Part shown: one piece after another, positions 18,731 to 28,375 of the stretch | Position numbering within the stretch: position 1 is the stretch's first letter | Layout: every line of letters begins with the position of its first letter | Origin: Opitutia bacterium | GTDB taxonomy: Bacteria > Verrucomicrobiota > Verrucomicrobiia > Opitutales > Coraliomargaritaceae | Reading direction: 5' to 3' | DNA: 64,000 bases | Assembly: GCA_029252625.1 (NCBI GenBank) | Contig: JAQXBA010000078.1 | Span: 25,424 to 89,423, forward strand | The notes under the pieces: model-generated | The model's input: the letters and a program-made list of their open reading frames with translations, nothing else | Told to the model about the DNA's origin: nothing | The model's database searches: none | Program-made: the position numbers and the translations under genes

Positions 18731-18752
18731 GCAGATGAGTACGCTCATCTGC
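18731..18752 (+). promoter_or_regulatory. Perfect hairpin in the gltB leader
   Basis: GCAGATGAG, loop TACG and CTCATCTGC form a perfect nine-base stem, preceded immediately by CTGCAGTTGACTGCAG, a second short palindrome. No T-run follows, so a simple terminator is unlikely; the hairpin lies about 145 bases before the gltB start. It could be a regulator-binding site or an RNA fold controlling glutamate synthase. Confidence 0.45.
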
Positions 18753-18896
18753 TGGGAGTGTCATTTTCGCTAGACAGACTCTCATCAATTACTACTTTCT
18801 TCGTTCCTTTTGGCTTCGGTCAAAACGCGAACTCGTCGCTCAGGACGACCTCATCGCACGATGACTACACTTTAAAATCGATTATTGAACACAGAT

Positions 18897-21800
18897 ATGG
18901 AAAAGACACACATCCAGCCCAAGGCTCAGGGTCTTTACGACCCACAGAATGAACACGAAAACTGCGGAATCGGCCTGATCGTCGATATGAAAGGCCGTAA
19001 ATCCCACGACATCGTCAAAGGTGCGCTGGAGATCTGCGTGAACCTCGACCACCGTGGTGGTTGCGGCTGTGACCCGATCACTGGTGACGGCGCAGGTATT
19101 TTCATTCAACTGCCACACAACTTCTTTAAGGCGGTGTGCCATGTTGAATGCGGCTTCGACGTTCCAGCAGAAGGCGACTACGGTGTCGGCTTCGTATTTC
19201 TCTCCCGCGACGAAGAAGAGCGCCTGAGCGAAGAAACGATCATTGAAGAGATCGTCGCCGAAGAAGGCCTCAGTTTTATCGGCTGGCGCGATGTGCCAGT
19301 GCGCAGCGAAATCCTAGGTAAAGCATCCAAGGCCTGCGAACCAATCATGCGTCAATTCTTCGTGGGTAAGGGCGAAGTCGCTGCCGGCCTCGAACTAGAG
19401 CGCAAACTTTACATCGTCCGGCGCCTCGCGACCCACCGTATCCGCTACAGCGGCACAGACGAAGAAGCGCTGTTCTACATCAGCTCGCTTTCAAGCCGGA
19501 CCATGACTTATAAGGGCATGCTCACCACCGAGCAGCTTGAGCAATACTTCCCCGACCTCTCCAACGAGGCAATGGACTCGGCACTCGCACTGACACACTC
19601 GCGCTTCTCAACCAACACATTTCCCAGCTGGCCGCGCGCTCAGCCATTCCGCTACCTATGCCACAATGGTGAGATCAACACGGTTCGCGGCAATGAGAAC
19701 TGGTTGCACGCCCGTCAAATGCAGCTTGCCAGCGAAGTATTTGGTAAAGACCTCAAGAAGCTCCTGCCAATCATTCGCGAAGACGGCTCCGACTCGCAGA
19801 AATTCGATAACTGTCTGGAGTTCCTAGTACTGTCTGGCCGCAGTCTCGCGCATGCGATGATGATGATGATCCCCGAACCTTGGGAGCGTCATAAGAACAT
19901 GCCTGACTATAAGAAGGACTTTTACGAGTTCCACGCCTGCATGATGGAGCCTTGGGATGGTCCGGCATCAATGGCGTTCTCGGACGGCATTCAAGTCGGT
20001 GCGACACTCGACCGCAATGGTTTGCGCCCCTCTCGCTACTACGTCACCGCAGACGACAAGGTAATCCTTGCATCCGAAGTGGGTGTTCTCGCCGGCATCG
20101 AGCCAAAGAATGTGGTCCAGAAGGGCCGCCTCGAGCCCGGTCGTATGTTCCTTATCGACATGGAAGCTGGCTGCATCATCGAAGACGGTAAGGTGAAGGA
20201 GGAAGTTTCCAAGACCGCACCGTATGGTCAATGGCTCAAAGAAAACCTCGTGAAGTCCGAAGATTTGCCGGAGCCGGAATCGGTTCCCGCCGACAACTTC
20301 GAAAACATCGAGACGCGCCAAAAAGCATTTGGCTACACTTTCGAGGACGCACGCTTCATCCTCGGCCCCAGCGCCGAAGCTGGCAAACAGCCGCTCGGCT
20401 CGATGGGTAACGACGCGCCACTCGCCGTCCTCTCCGACCAGTCGCAGACGATGTATAACTACTTCAAGCAATTGTTCGCACAAGTCACCAATCCGCCAAT
20501 TGACCCGATCCGTGAAGAGCTCGTAACCGCGAGTGTCACTTTTATCGGCTCTGAGGGTGACCTCACTCGCCCAGGCCCTGACAGCTGCCGCATGATTAAG
20601 TTCGAGTCGCCGTTAATTGACGATAAAGAGCTGGCACAACTGCGCAACATTAAGCTTTCTGGCTTCAAGTCGGCCAAACTGCCAATTACTTTCGAAGCCG
20701 AAGTGGGTGGCCTCGCCGAAGGTCACAATAGTATTTCCGAGCCCTCAATCTCTGGCAAAGGCCTCGAGGCCGCACTTGATAAACTCTTCGAAAATGCTGA
20801 CGCCGCCGTCAACGACGGGGTCAACATTCTAGTCCTCTCCGACCGTAAAATCGGACCCAAGAAAGCGCCGATCCCGGCACTCCTCGCAGTTGCCGGCCTG
20901 CATCATCACTTGATCCGCCAGGGTACACGCACGCGGGTCTCCATCGTTCTCGAATCTGGCGAGCCTCGCGAAGTGCATCACTTTGCATTGCTACTCGGCT
21001 ACGGTGCTGATGCAATCAATCCGTATCTCGCACTCGAGTCCGTCCGCTTCATGATTGAGCGTGGCGATCTTGACCTGACACCTGAGAAGGCTGGTCAGAA
21101 TTTTCTGAAAGCGAACCTCAACGGCGTGATTAAGACCATGTCGAAGATGGGTATCTCCACAGTCGCTTCGTATCGCGGCGCGCAGATCTTCGAAGCGATT
21201 GGCCTCAATCGCAATATCATCGATAAGTATTTCACTAAGACCGCATCGCGCATCGAAGGCATCGGCCTCAACACCATCGCGAAGGAAGCTGGCATGCGTC
21301 ACTCCAATGCATTCGGCACACGCACCGACGAGAAGGCCGCGGCACTCGATCCAGGTGGCATCTATCAGTGGCGTGCCGGTGGTGAGCGTCACCTCTTCAG
21401 CCCGATGACAATTCACAAGCTCCAGCTCGCGACCAGCCAAGGCGATCGTGCAGTCTTCACTGAATATTCCAAAATCGTCAACGATCAGTCCAAGGAAATG
21501 TTCACACTGCGTGGCTTGATGGACTTTAAATTCGACGAATCCAAGGCGATTCCAATCGAAGAAGTCGAATCCGCACGTTCGATCTTTAAACGCTTCAAGA
21601 CTGGTGCAATGTCGTACGGTTCGATTTCCTCGGAAGCGCACGAAGCCCTCGCTATTGCGATGAACCGCATCGGCGGCAAGTCCAATACCGGTGAAGGTGG
21701 CGAAGACCCAGATCGTTTTACTCCGGATGCAAATGGCGACAGCCGCCGTTCAGCGATCAAGCAGGTTGCCTCCGGTCGTTTCGGCGTGACCAGTAATTAC

Positions 21801-23543
21801 CTAGTCAACTCCGATGAGATTCAGATTAAGATCGTGCAGGGCGCCAAGCCCGGCGAAGGGGGCGAACTCCCAGGCCACAAAGTATTGCCACAGATTGCAA
21901 AGACACGCGGCACCACTCCAGGTGTTGGCTTGATCTCGCCTCCACCGCACCACGACATCTATTCGATTGAGGATCTCGCCGAACTGATCCACGACCTCAA
22001 GAACTCTAACGTCAAAGCGCGCGTCAACGTCAAGTTGGTCTCCGAAGTCGGCGTCGGTACAATTGCTGCCGGTGTGGCTAAGGCCAAGGCGGACGGCATT
22101 CTCATCTCTGGTTACGACGGTGGCACAGGCGCATCGCCACGTTCCTCCATTCAGCATGCCGGTGCTCCATGGGAACTTGGACTCGCAGAAACTAATCAAA
22201 CCCTGCTGCTCAACGACCTGCGCTCACGCGTTCGAGTTGAAACAGACGGACAACTCAAGACAGGTCGCGACGTCGTGATTGCCTGCTTGCTTGGCGCTGA
22301 AGAGTTCGGCTTCGCAACGGCACCACTCGTGACTCTGGGTTGCTTGATGATGCGTGTTTGCCACAAGAACACTTGCCCAGTCGGTATCGCCACGCAAAAT
22401 CTCGAACTCCGCAAGAAGTTCAAAGGTGGCGCAGATGCAGTCGTCAACTTCATGAACTTCATCGCCGAAGAAATGCGCGAAGTCATGGCACAGTTCGGTT
22501 TCCGTACGATTGAAGAAATGGTCGGCCGCGTCGATAAACTCGAAATGCGCGCAGGCATCGACCACTGGAAAGCCAAAGGCCTGGACTACAGCAAGATTCT
22601 GTATCGCCCTAATGTGGGACCAGAAGTCGGCACTTACTGTACCCAAGACCAAGATCATCTGCTCGATCGATCGCTCGACGTTACCGAGATTCTCGAAAAG
22701 GCGCAGCCTGCGATCAACGACGGCACTCCGGTAGAAATCGACCTGCCAATCATCAATACTAATCGTGTGGTTGGCACTATTACTGGCGCAGAAATCTCGC
22801 GCAAGCACGGTGCCGAAGGTCTCCCGGAAGACACCGTCAAGGTGAACATCAATGGCTCTGCGGGGCAGTCACTTGGTGCTTTCTGCCCGAAAGGCATGAC
22901 TTTCACCGTCACAGGTGATACCAATGACTATCTCGGCAAAGGCCTCTCCGGTGCGAAAATCGTGGTACGCCCCGATCCCGAATCTCCTTTCATGGCACAC
23001 GAAAACATTATCACTGGGAACGTCTGCTTCTACGGCGCGACCCAGGGTGAAGCCTATATCGCAGGGATGGCGGGCGAACGCTTCTGCGTACGTAACTCAG
23101 GGGTCGAAGCCGTGGTCGAAGGCCTCGGTGACCACGCACTCGAGTACATGACTGGCGGCATGGTGATCAACCTCGGCAGCACAGGCCGCAACCTCGGCGC
23201 GGGGATGTCCGGCGGCGTGGCCTATATTTACGACGAAGCAGGCGACTTCGTTAAAAACAGTCTCAATCCCGACATGGTCAACGTCTACCAGCTCATCGAG
23301 TGCGAGGACGAAGAAATAACCTTGGTTAAGAGCAAGATTGAGAAGCACGTCGCGCTCAGCGGTTCCGCCCGCGGCCAATCCATCCTAGATGGCTGGCCAG
23401 ACACCGCGGGCAAGATCCTCAAGGTTCTACCTCAGGACTACGAGCGTGTCCTTCAAGCCGTCAAACGTGCGGAAGCCTCCGGGCTGGCTGGCGACGAAGC
23501 GATCCAAGCCGCATTTGAAGAAAACGTCGCTGCAGGACACTAG
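18897..23543 (+). CDS. gltB: Glutamate synthase (NADPH) large subunit
   Basis: GltB makes two glutamates from glutamine and 2-oxoglutarate. The 1548-residue protein has the full four-domain order: an N-terminal class II amidotransferase whose catalytic Cys (Cys23 in HENCGIGL) would be exposed by removing a short propeptide, the central domain, the FMN/2-oxoglutarate-binding synthase domain ([23 protein letters not shown]) with the 3Fe-4S cysteines in CHKNTCPVG, and the C-terminal beta-helix domain ([16 protein letters not shown]). ATG 18897 is preferred; a TTG at 18885 is also in frame. gltD follows after 167 bases. Confidence 0.97.
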   Translation: MEKTHIQPKAQGLYDPQNEHENCGIGLIVDMKGRKSHDIVKGALEICVNLDHRGGCGCDPITGDGAGIFIQLPHNFFKAVCHVECGFDVPAEGDYGVGFVFLSRDEEERLSEETIIEEIVAEEGLSFIGWRDVPVRSEILGKASKACEPIMRQFFVGKGEVAAGLELERKLYIVRRLATHRIRYSGTDEEALFYISSLSSRTMTYKGMLTTEQLEQYFPDLSNEAMDSALALTHSRFSTNTFPSWPRAQPFRYLCHNGEINTVRGNENWLHARQMQLASEVFGKDLKKLLPIIREDGSDSQKFDNCLEFLVLSGRSLAHAMMMMIPEPWERHKNMPDYKKDFYEFHACMMEPWDGPASMAFSDGIQVGATLDRNGLRPSRYYVTADDKVILASEVGVLAGIEPKNVVQKGRLEPGRMFLIDMEAGCIIEDGKVKEEVSKTAPYGQWLKENLVKSEDLPEPESVPADNFENIETRQKAFGYTFEDARFILGPSAEAGKQPLGSMGNDAPLAVLSDQSQTMYNYFKQLFAQVTNPPIDPIREELVTASVTFIGSEGDLTRPGPDSCRMIKFESPLIDDKELAQLRNIKLSGFKSAKLPITFEAEVGGLAEGHNSISEPSISGKGLEAALDKLFENADAAVNDGVNILVLSDRKIGPKKAPIPALLAVAGLHHHLIRQGTRTRVSIVLESGEPREVHHFALLLGYGADAINPYLALESVRFMIERGDLDLTPEKAGQNFLKANLNGVIKTMSKMGISTVASYRGAQIFEAIGLNRNIIDKYFTKTASRIEGIGLNTIAKEAGMRHSNAFGTRTDEKAAALDPGGIYQWRAGGERHLFSPMTIHKLQLATSQGDRAVFTEYSKIVNDQSKEMFTLRGLMDFKFDESKAIPIEEVESARSIFKRFKTGAMSYGSISSEAHEALAIAMNRIGGKSNTGEGGEDPDRFTPDANGDSRRSAIKQVASGRFGVTSNYLVNSDEIQIKIVQGAKPGEGGELPGHKVLPQIAKTRGTTPGVGLISPPPHHDIYSIEDLAELIHDLKNSNVKARVNVKLVSEVGVGTIAAGVAKAKADGILISGYDGGTGASPRSSIQHAGAPWELGLAETNQTLLLNDLRSRVRVETDGQLKTGRDVVIACLLGAEEFGFATAPLVTLGCLMMRVCHKNTCPVGIATQNLELRKKFKGGADAVVNFMNFIAEEMREVMAQFGFRTIEEMVGRVDKLEMRAGIDHWKAKGLDYSKILYRPNVGPEVGTYCTQDQDHLLDRSLDVTEILEKAQPAINDGTPVEIDLPIINTNRVVGTITGAEISRKHGAEGLPEDTVKVNINGSAGQSLGAFCPKGMTFTVTGDTNDYLGKGLSGAKIVVRPDPESPFMAHENIITGNVCFYGATQGEAYIAGMAGERFCVRNSGVEAVVEGLGDHALEYMTGGMVINLGSTGRNLGAGMSGGVAYIYDEAGDFVKNSLNPDMVNVYQLIECEDEEITLVKSKIEKHVALSGSARGQSILDGWPDTAGKILKVLPQDYERVLQAVKRAEASGLAGDEAIQAAFEENVAAGH

Positions 23544-23710
23544 TCGCGTAGCGACTTGAGGTATGAAAGTGGGAAAGTGCAAAAGTAGGTAAGGAACTAA
23601 TCTACCTTCATACTTTTAAACCATCCCACCTTCACACTCCTCAACTTTCCCACCTTTCAACCTTCCCACATTCAAACCTTCATACTTTTTAACTTTCACA
23701 CTTTTTTACT
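23544..23710 (+). promoter_or_regulatory. gltB-gltD spacer with purine-rich then pyrimidine-rich repeats
   Basis: The spacer begins with purine-rich units (GGTATGAAAGTGGGAAAG) and continues with many copies of CTTTCCCACC, CCTTCATACTTTT and AACTTTCACAC up to the gltD ATG. The two halves are largely complementary, so the RNA could fold into several alternative stems. There is no Shine-Dalgarno before gltD. This is the longest of the pyrimidine-rich leaders seen in the window. Confidence 0.45.
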
Positions 23711-25198
23711 ATGGGCAAAGCAACTGGATTTATGGAATTTGAGCGCAAGACGATTGCTAATCGTCCACCGCTCGAACGCGTCAAGGACTGGAACGAAATT
23801 CACGCAGATTTCGACGCCGAGAAGGTGCAAACACAAGGCTCACGTTGCATGGACTGCGGCACACCTTATTGCCACACGGGTATGAGCCTCGCCAACATGG
23901 CCAGTGGTTGTCCCGTCAACAATCTCATCCCTGAGTTCAACGACCTAGTGTACAAAGGCAAGTGGAAGGACGCCTATCTGCGTCTCTCCAAGACCAACAA
24001 CTTTCCGGAGTTCACCGGTCGCGTCTGCCCCGCTCCGTGCGAAGGCTCTTGCGTGCTAGGCCTGATCGAACCGGCCGTAACGATTAAGGACATTGAGTGC
24101 TCGATCATCGACAAAGCATGGGCCGAAGGTTGGGTCACCCCACAGGCACCTGCCGAGCGCACGGGCAAAAAAGTCGCCGTCGTCGGTTCCGGTCCTGCCG
24201 GCCTAGCCGCGGCCGATCAGCTCAACCAAGCGGGTCACCTCGTCACTCTGTTTGAGCGCGCGGATCGTCCCGGTGGCCTACTCATGTATGGCATTCCCAA
24301 CATGAAGCTCGAGAAGCAAGTCGTCACGCGTCGCGTTCAGCTCATGCAAGACGAAGGAGTGATTCTTAAATGCGGCGTTGAAATCGGCGTCGATATTTCC
24401 TCCAAGCAACTGATGGAAGAATTCGATTCCGTCGTGCTGTGCTGTGGTGCCACCAAGCCACGTGACCTGCCAATCGAAGGCCGCGAGCTCAACAACATCC
24501 GCTACGCCATGGAGTTTCTCGGACCCAACACCAAGGAGCTGTGGGACATCAAGGACGGCAAGTCCGAGCAATTCAGCGAACTCGCCAAGGGCAAGAACGT
24601 GGTGATCATCGGCGGTGGCGACACCGGCACTGACTGTGTCGGCACCTCCCTGCGTCACGGCTGCAAGAGCGTGGTACAGCTCGAGATCATGCCGAAGCCG
24701 CCGACCGAGCGCGCCGCCAACAATCCATGGCCCGAATGGCCAAAGACTTACAAAATGGACTACGGCCAAGAAGAGGCCGAAGCGATCCAAGGTGAAGACC
24801 CGCGTCAATACCTAGTCAGCTCCAGCCGCTTCGCTGGCGATGCCGATGACAACGTCAAAGCAGTGCACATCCACAACATCGAGTGGACCAACGACAACGG
24901 CCGCTTCATTCCGAAGAAGGTCGAAGGCAGCGAGCGCGTGCTCGAAGCCGATCTTGTCCTCCTCGCCATGGGTTTCCTCGGTCCCGAGGCAACCATCGCC
25001 GAAGAGCTCGGCCTCGATCTCGACGCCCGCTCCAACGTGCAAGCCGAATACGGCAAGTTCAGAACTAGCCTAGATAGTGTCTTCGCAGCCGGCGACATGC
25101 GTCGTGGTCAGTCCCTCATCGTGTGGGCGATCAACGAAGGGCGCGCCGTCGCCCGTGAGTGCGATAAGTTCCTGATGGGCACCACTAAGCTGCCGTAA
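23711..25198 (+). CDS. gltD: Glutamate synthase small subunit
   Basis: GltD passes electrons from NADPH through FAD and two 4Fe-4S clusters to GltB. The 495-residue protein has the N-terminal cluster cysteines C46, C49, C54, C67 and C106, C110, C114 ([18 protein letters not shown]), the FAD loop GSGPAG at 160-165 and a second nucleotide-binding GGGDTGTD for [22 protein letters not shown] is the family C-terminal motif. It is co-directional with gltB and ends before a strong terminator. The ATG follows a pyrimidine-rich leader rather than a Shine-Dalgarno. Confidence 0.97.
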   Translation: MGKATGFMEFERKTIANRPPLERVKDWNEIHADFDAEKVQTQGSRCMDCGTPYCHTGMSLANMASGCPVNNLIPEFNDLVYKGKWKDAYLRLSKTNNFPEFTGRVCPAPCEGSCVLGLIEPAVTIKDIECSIIDKAWAEGWVTPQAPAERTGKKVAVVGSGPAGLAAADQLNQAGHLVTLFERADRPGGLLMYGIPNMKLEKQVVTRRVQLMQDEGVILKCGVEIGVDISSKQLMEEFDSVVLCCGATKPRDLPIEGRELNNIRYAMEFLGPNTKELWDIKDGKSEQFSELAKGKNVVIIGGGDTGTDCVGTSLRHGCKSVVQLEIMPKPPTERAANNPWPEWPKTYKMDYGQEEAEAIQGEDPRQYLVSSSRFAGDADDNVKAVHIHNIEWTNDNGRFIPKKVEGSERVLEADLVLLAMGFLGPEATIAEELGLDLDARSNVQAEYGKFRTSLDSVFAAGDMRRGQSLIVWAINEGRAVARECDKFLMGTTKLP

Positions 25199-25221
25199 CC
25201 GCCACGCCCAACCTTTCCAAA

Positions 25222-25251
25222 GCCGCATCGTAGATCGATGCGGCTTTTTTT
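25222..25251 (+). terminator. Intrinsic terminator after gltD
   Basis: GCCGCATCG, loop TAGAT and CGATGCGGC form a perfect nine-base stem followed by seven T residues. It begins 24 bases after the gltD stop and ends the gltBD unit. Confidence 0.92.
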
Positions 25252-25280
25252 ATAGTTTATTGTCGATTACAGGGCAAAGG

Positions 25281-25350
25281 AAGGAGGGCGACTCGCCCTC
25301 CTTTATCGCCAGACAGGATGGATGTGGCCAAGTCGCCCACACTCCTGTCA
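25281..25350. repeat. Family A inverted repeat (copy 1)
   Basis: AAGGAGGGCGACTCGCCCTCCTT at 25281-25303 is an almost perfect palindrome; a weaker second half GTGGCCAAGTCGCCCACACTCC follows at 25324-25345. The same GGCGA(C/G)TCGCC core recurs at four other intergenic sites in the window. Confidence 0.7.
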
Positions 25351-25472
25351 CGGTTTTTTATATTCGCAGAGTGCAATTGCTCAAACAAGCCCCCAACAGC
25401 CTTACTACGGCAATAAAGCATGCATTTGACGGTTTGCTTTCACTACCAAGTCGCCATAGTTTAAATATATCC

Positions 25473-26024
25473 ATGAAAACTTTTTTCCGCATTTCCCTGC
25501 TGCTGTTACTCGTACTGGCACTGGTCGGCTGCGTCTCGCCCGTTCGAGTCGACTACGACCATGATGCCGCATCCAAATTGCAGAGCTACAAGTGCTTTAC
25601 AGTCGATTCCCGTGAGCTGAATACCCACGACCAAAGCATTGCGCTCAGCCCGATCGTTGATCGCCGGATCGAGCGAGCCTTGAAAGCAGAGTTGCTGGCC
25701 AAAGGGTTCACTCAGGACTGCGCCACGCCTGATTTCCGCGTCGCCTTTAACAGCGCGCAAAAAACCGTCACCGAACTCAACGATCTGGGCATCGGCGTAA
25801 CTCCGTATCGACGCCCACCCTATCACGGATACGGCGGCTACTCCAACATCCACATCGATCAATACCAAGAAGGCACCTTCATCATCGATATCATTGATAT
25901 GCAATCGAAAGAACTCGTTTGGCGCGGCGCCTATGTCAATCGACTGGGTTGGCAGGCACCGACGGATGCCGAGATACGCGCCATCATTATTGAAACCTTG
26001 GCTCAGTTTCCGCCTACAGAATAA
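25473..26024 (+). CDS. DUF4136 family lipoprotein
   Basis: The 183-residue product has a signal peptide with lipobox LALVGC, Cys20 being the lipidation site. The mature part fits DUF4136: an N-terminal strand with VRVDYDHDAASKLQSYKCF, the FRVAFNS segment and a C-terminal pattern GTFIIDIIDMQSKELVWRGAY that is common to the family. It is expected in the outer or inner membrane facing the periplasm; the function is unknown. I chose the ATG at 25473; the frame is open for 71 codons upstream but this part lies over a family A repeat and has no signal sequence. Confidence 0.85.
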   Translation: MKTFFRISLLLLLVLALVGCVSPVRVDYDHDAASKLQSYKCFTVDSRELNTHDQSIALSPIVDRRIERALKAELLAKGFTQDCATPDFRVAFNSAQKTVTELNDLGIGVTPYRRPPYHGYGGYSNIHIDQYQEGTFIIDIIDMQSKELVWRGAYVNRLGWQAPTDAEIRAIIIETLAQFPPTE

Positions 26025-26076
26025 GCGCAACCGAATTGAGATTGACTTGCAGATCGATTCTCGCGGTTTAGAAGGC

Positions 26077-26676
26077 ATGAATATTGTATGCCTTGACCTT
26101 GAGGGAGTGCTCATCCCAGAAATTTGGATCGCCTTCGCGGAAAAAACCGGGATCGAAGCCCTCAAGCGCACCACGCGTGATGAACCCTGCTACGATACGC
26201 TGATGCGCTATCGCTTGGACATCTTGGACAAAGAAGGCTTCAAGTTAGCCGACATTGAAGCAGTCATCGGCACCCTCGATCCACTGCCCGGCGCCAAAGA
26301 ATTTGTCGAATGGGTCACTTCGCAAACACGCCTGGTGATTCTGTCCGATACCTTCAGTCAGTTCGCCGGCCCGTTGATGGCCAAGCTCGGCAACCCCACC
26401 TTGTTCTGCCACGACCTCGTGATCGACGAGACCGGCCGCATCGCCGACTACAAACTGCGCCTGCCGGACCATAAGCGTAAAGCAGTCGAAGCGTTTCGCG
26501 CCCTCAATTTTGATACCATCGCGGCTGGCGATTCGTACAACGACCTCTCCATGATCGACTGCGCCGACGAAGGCCTACTCTTCTGCCCACCAGATCGTCT
26601 CACCGAAGAGCGCCCAGAGCTGCCGGTCGCGCTTAATCACGCAGAGCTGCAAGCGATCATCGCCGCCAAGCTCTAA
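26077..26676 (+). CDS. thrH: Phosphoserine phosphatase / homoserine phosphotransferase ThrH
   Basis: This 199-residue HAD-superfamily enzyme has the ThrH N-terminus MNIVCLDLEGVLIPEIW with the nucleophile Asp7, motif II LSDTF, the Lys in the DHKRKAV segment and motif IV GDSYNDLSM. ThrH hydrolyses phosphoserine and can transfer its phosphate to homoserine, linking serine and threonine synthesis. The length equals that of the Pseudomonas enzyme. ATG 26077 is chosen because the family start fits exactly; the longer upstream frame overlaps the lipoprotein gene. AGAAGG precedes the start very closely. Confidence 0.92.
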   Translation: MNIVCLDLEGVLIPEIWIAFAEKTGIEALKRTTRDEPCYDTLMRYRLDILDKEGFKLADIEAVIGTLDPLPGAKEFVEWVTSQTRLVILSDTFSQFAGPLMAKLGNPTLFCHDLVIDETGRIADYKLRLPDHKRKAVEAFRALNFDTIAAGDSYNDLSMIDCADEGLLFCPPDRLTEERPELPVALNHAELQAIIAAKL

Positions 26677-26704
26677 GAGTTTCTAAAACCTTAAAAGATC
26701 AACC

Positions 26705-27004
26705 ATGCTTATTCACACCGTATACTTCTGGCTCCGCGAAGATCTCGATGCAGATCAATGTACTGACTTTCGCCTCTCCCTAGAGACGATGCACCAGATC
26801 GAACATGCTGACGCGATGTATATTGGCACACCTGCGAACACCGCCGCGCGCCCTGTCCTCGACAGCAGTTACAATTTCGCCCTCACTGTGATCCTCAAAG
26901 ACATCGCGGCACACGACGCGTATCAAGCAGACCCAATCCATCAGGCATTTATTGCAGCCAATAAAGCGCTCTGGAAGCAGGTAAAGATCTACGATGCGGA
27001 TTGA
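26705..27004 (+). CDS. Dabb family (stress-responsive A/B barrel) protein
   Basis: The 99-residue protein begins MLIHTVYFWLREDL and ends with the helix-strand pattern HDAYQADPIHQAFI, both typical of the dimeric alpha/beta barrel Dabb family. These small proteins are often of unknown function; some act as monooxygenase-like or cyclase domains. It lies 28 bases after thrH and 31 before pnuC, so it is probably cotranscribed. Confidence 0.85.
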   Translation: MLIHTVYFWLREDLDADQCTDFRLSLETMHQIEHADAMYIGTPANTAARPVLDSSYNFALTVILKDIAAHDAYQADPIHQAFIAANKALWKQVKIYDAD

Positions 27005-27035
27005 TGCATCCCTAGCCGGTAGAAGTGATTAAGGT

Positions 27036-27644
27036 ATGCTTGAATCTTTTTGGAATCAGTTGCTCGCAACTGGCGGGGTCGAATGGTTGGGGACGCTCAC
27101 AGGCATCACTGGCGTCTGGCTGACGATCCGCGAACGGGCAGCTGCATGGCCGATTCTAATCGTCTGTTATGGTTGCTATGTGTTTATCGCGCTGGATGCG
27201 AAGCTGTACGCGATGATGCTTTCGCAAGGCATCTTCATCGCAATCTCTGCCTACGGCTGGTATGAATGGGTCGCAGGTAAATCTGAGGATGGGGATCCAC
27301 TGAAAATCGCCCACACCCCGCGCCGAAAGCTGCTCTTTGCGATTATAGCAATGATCGCTGGCACCATCGGATTCGGCAGTCTCCTCTCCAGCTACACCGA
27401 CTCGGGGCACGCATATCTCGACGGATTCGCCACCGTCTGCGCATTCGTAGCTCAATGGATGCTCGCGCGCAAATACATCGAGACCTGGATCTGCTGGGTG
27501 CTGTCTGATATCATTTTTATCGGCATATTCATGGCGCAAGGGTATTGGATGAGCGTGTTCCTGTTCTGCGTATTTATCTGCCTCGCACTGCGTGGCTGGC
27601 GACTTTGGAAACGCACCATCACGCAGTCCAGCCGCGTCGCCTAA
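27036..27644 (+). CDS. pnuC: Nicotinamide riboside/mononucleotide transporter PnuC
   Basis: PnuC facilitates entry of nicotinamide riboside for NAD salvage. The 202-residue protein has about seven hydrophobic segments and the family features GTLTGITGVWLTIRE near the N-terminus, YGWYEW and the substrate-site IETWICWVLSDI around residues 148-159. Trapping needs phosphorylation inside the cell; the next gene encodes a NadR-type kinase, which fits. There are 17 bases between the two genes. Confidence 0.92.
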   Translation: MLESFWNQLLATGGVEWLGTLTGITGVWLTIRERAAAWPILIVCYGCYVFIALDAKLYAMMLSQGIFIAISAYGWYEWVAGKSEDGDPLKIAHTPRRKLLFAIIAMIAGTIGFGSLLSSYTDSGHAYLDGFATVCAFVAQWMLARKYIETWICWVLSDIIFIGIFMAQGYWMSVFLFCVFICLALRGWRLWKRTITQSSRVA

Positions 27645-27661
27645 ATACCTCAGCCCTCCCA

Positions 27662-28174
27662 ATGAAACGTATCGTCATCACCGGCGCCGAATCCACCGGT
27701 AAGAGCACCCTCGCCAAAGCCCTCGCCGAATACTATGCTGAGCCATGCAGCGCCGAATTCGTGCGCAACTATGTCGATTCGCACCAACGCGAACTCAAGC
27801 ACAGCGACCTCGAACCGATCGCCACAGGGCAACTCGCACTCGAAGATGCCCAGCGGGAACAAGCGCAGCGACTCATTTTACACGACACCAACATTCTATC
27901 GTCGATGATCTATGCACAGGTCTACTTTGACACCGACATAGACTGGGTCAACGACCGCTTCCTTGAGCGCGATTACAGCCTGTATCTACTCTGCATGCCC
28001 GATATGCCGTGGCAGGCCGACGAGGGTCAACGCGAAAGCCCCGCAGCCCGCGACGATTTGCACAGACACTTCAAGCACCAACTCGAGCGCCGACATCTCC
28101 CCTACGTCGAAATACACGGCAGCAAACAAGCGCGCATCCGCCAGGCCACACGCGCCATCGCCGCGATTTTATAA
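27662..28174 (+). CDS. NadR-type nicotinamide riboside kinase-like ATPase
   Basis: The 170-residue protein has a P-loop GAESTGKST at residues 8-16 and continues as the C-terminal domain of NadR (EFVRNYVDSHQ and SSMIYAQVYF segments). It lacks both the helix-turn-helix and the nucleotidyltransferase domain of full NadR. It probably phosphorylates nicotinamide riboside imported by PnuC to NMN. The gene starts at ATG 27662; an in-frame extension upstream overlaps pnuC and carries no motif. Its downstream region holds two family A repeats. Confidence 0.85.
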   Translation: MKRIVITGAESTGKSTLAKALAEYYAEPCSAEFVRNYVDSHQRELKHSDLEPIATGQLALEDAQREQAQRLILHDTNILSSMIYAQVYFDTDIDWVNDRFLERDYSLYLLCMPDMPWQADEGQRESPAARDDLHRHFKHQLERRHLPYVEIHGSKQARIRQATRAIAAIL

Positions 28175-28292
28175 TGGAGCGAGGGCGACCCGCCCTCGAG
28201 CCCTGCACGAGCAGCGGCTCCCACAGACATAATGGAGCGAGCGCGACCCGCCCTCGTTGTTGGTTAACGTGGGCGAGTCGCCCACCCTCCTT
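28171..28292. repeat. Family A inverted repeat cluster (copy 2)
   Basis: ATAATGGAGCGAGGGCGACC at 28171-28190 and a near-identical copy at 28229-28248, each continuing CGCCCTCG, are followed by GTGGGCGAGTCGCCCACCCTCC at 28269-28290. The element begins inside the last codon of the NadR-type gene, so the repeat provides its stop codon TAA. Confidence 0.7.
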
Positions 28293-28375
28293 TAACTCGC
28301 CACGACCCAACCCGATGGGTTGACTCTCACCGATCCTTTGATGTGCTAGGCGCAACTCAATCGTAATACACGACC

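Noticed and set aside
18704..18952. Small plus-strand reading frame in the gltB leader
   Set aside because: It overlaps the start of gltB in another frame, has no ribosome site and spans the hairpin.
20991..21641. Long minus-strand reading frame inside gltB
   Set aside because: It lies fully opposite the glutamate synthase gene whose motifs are intact; no independent coding evidence.
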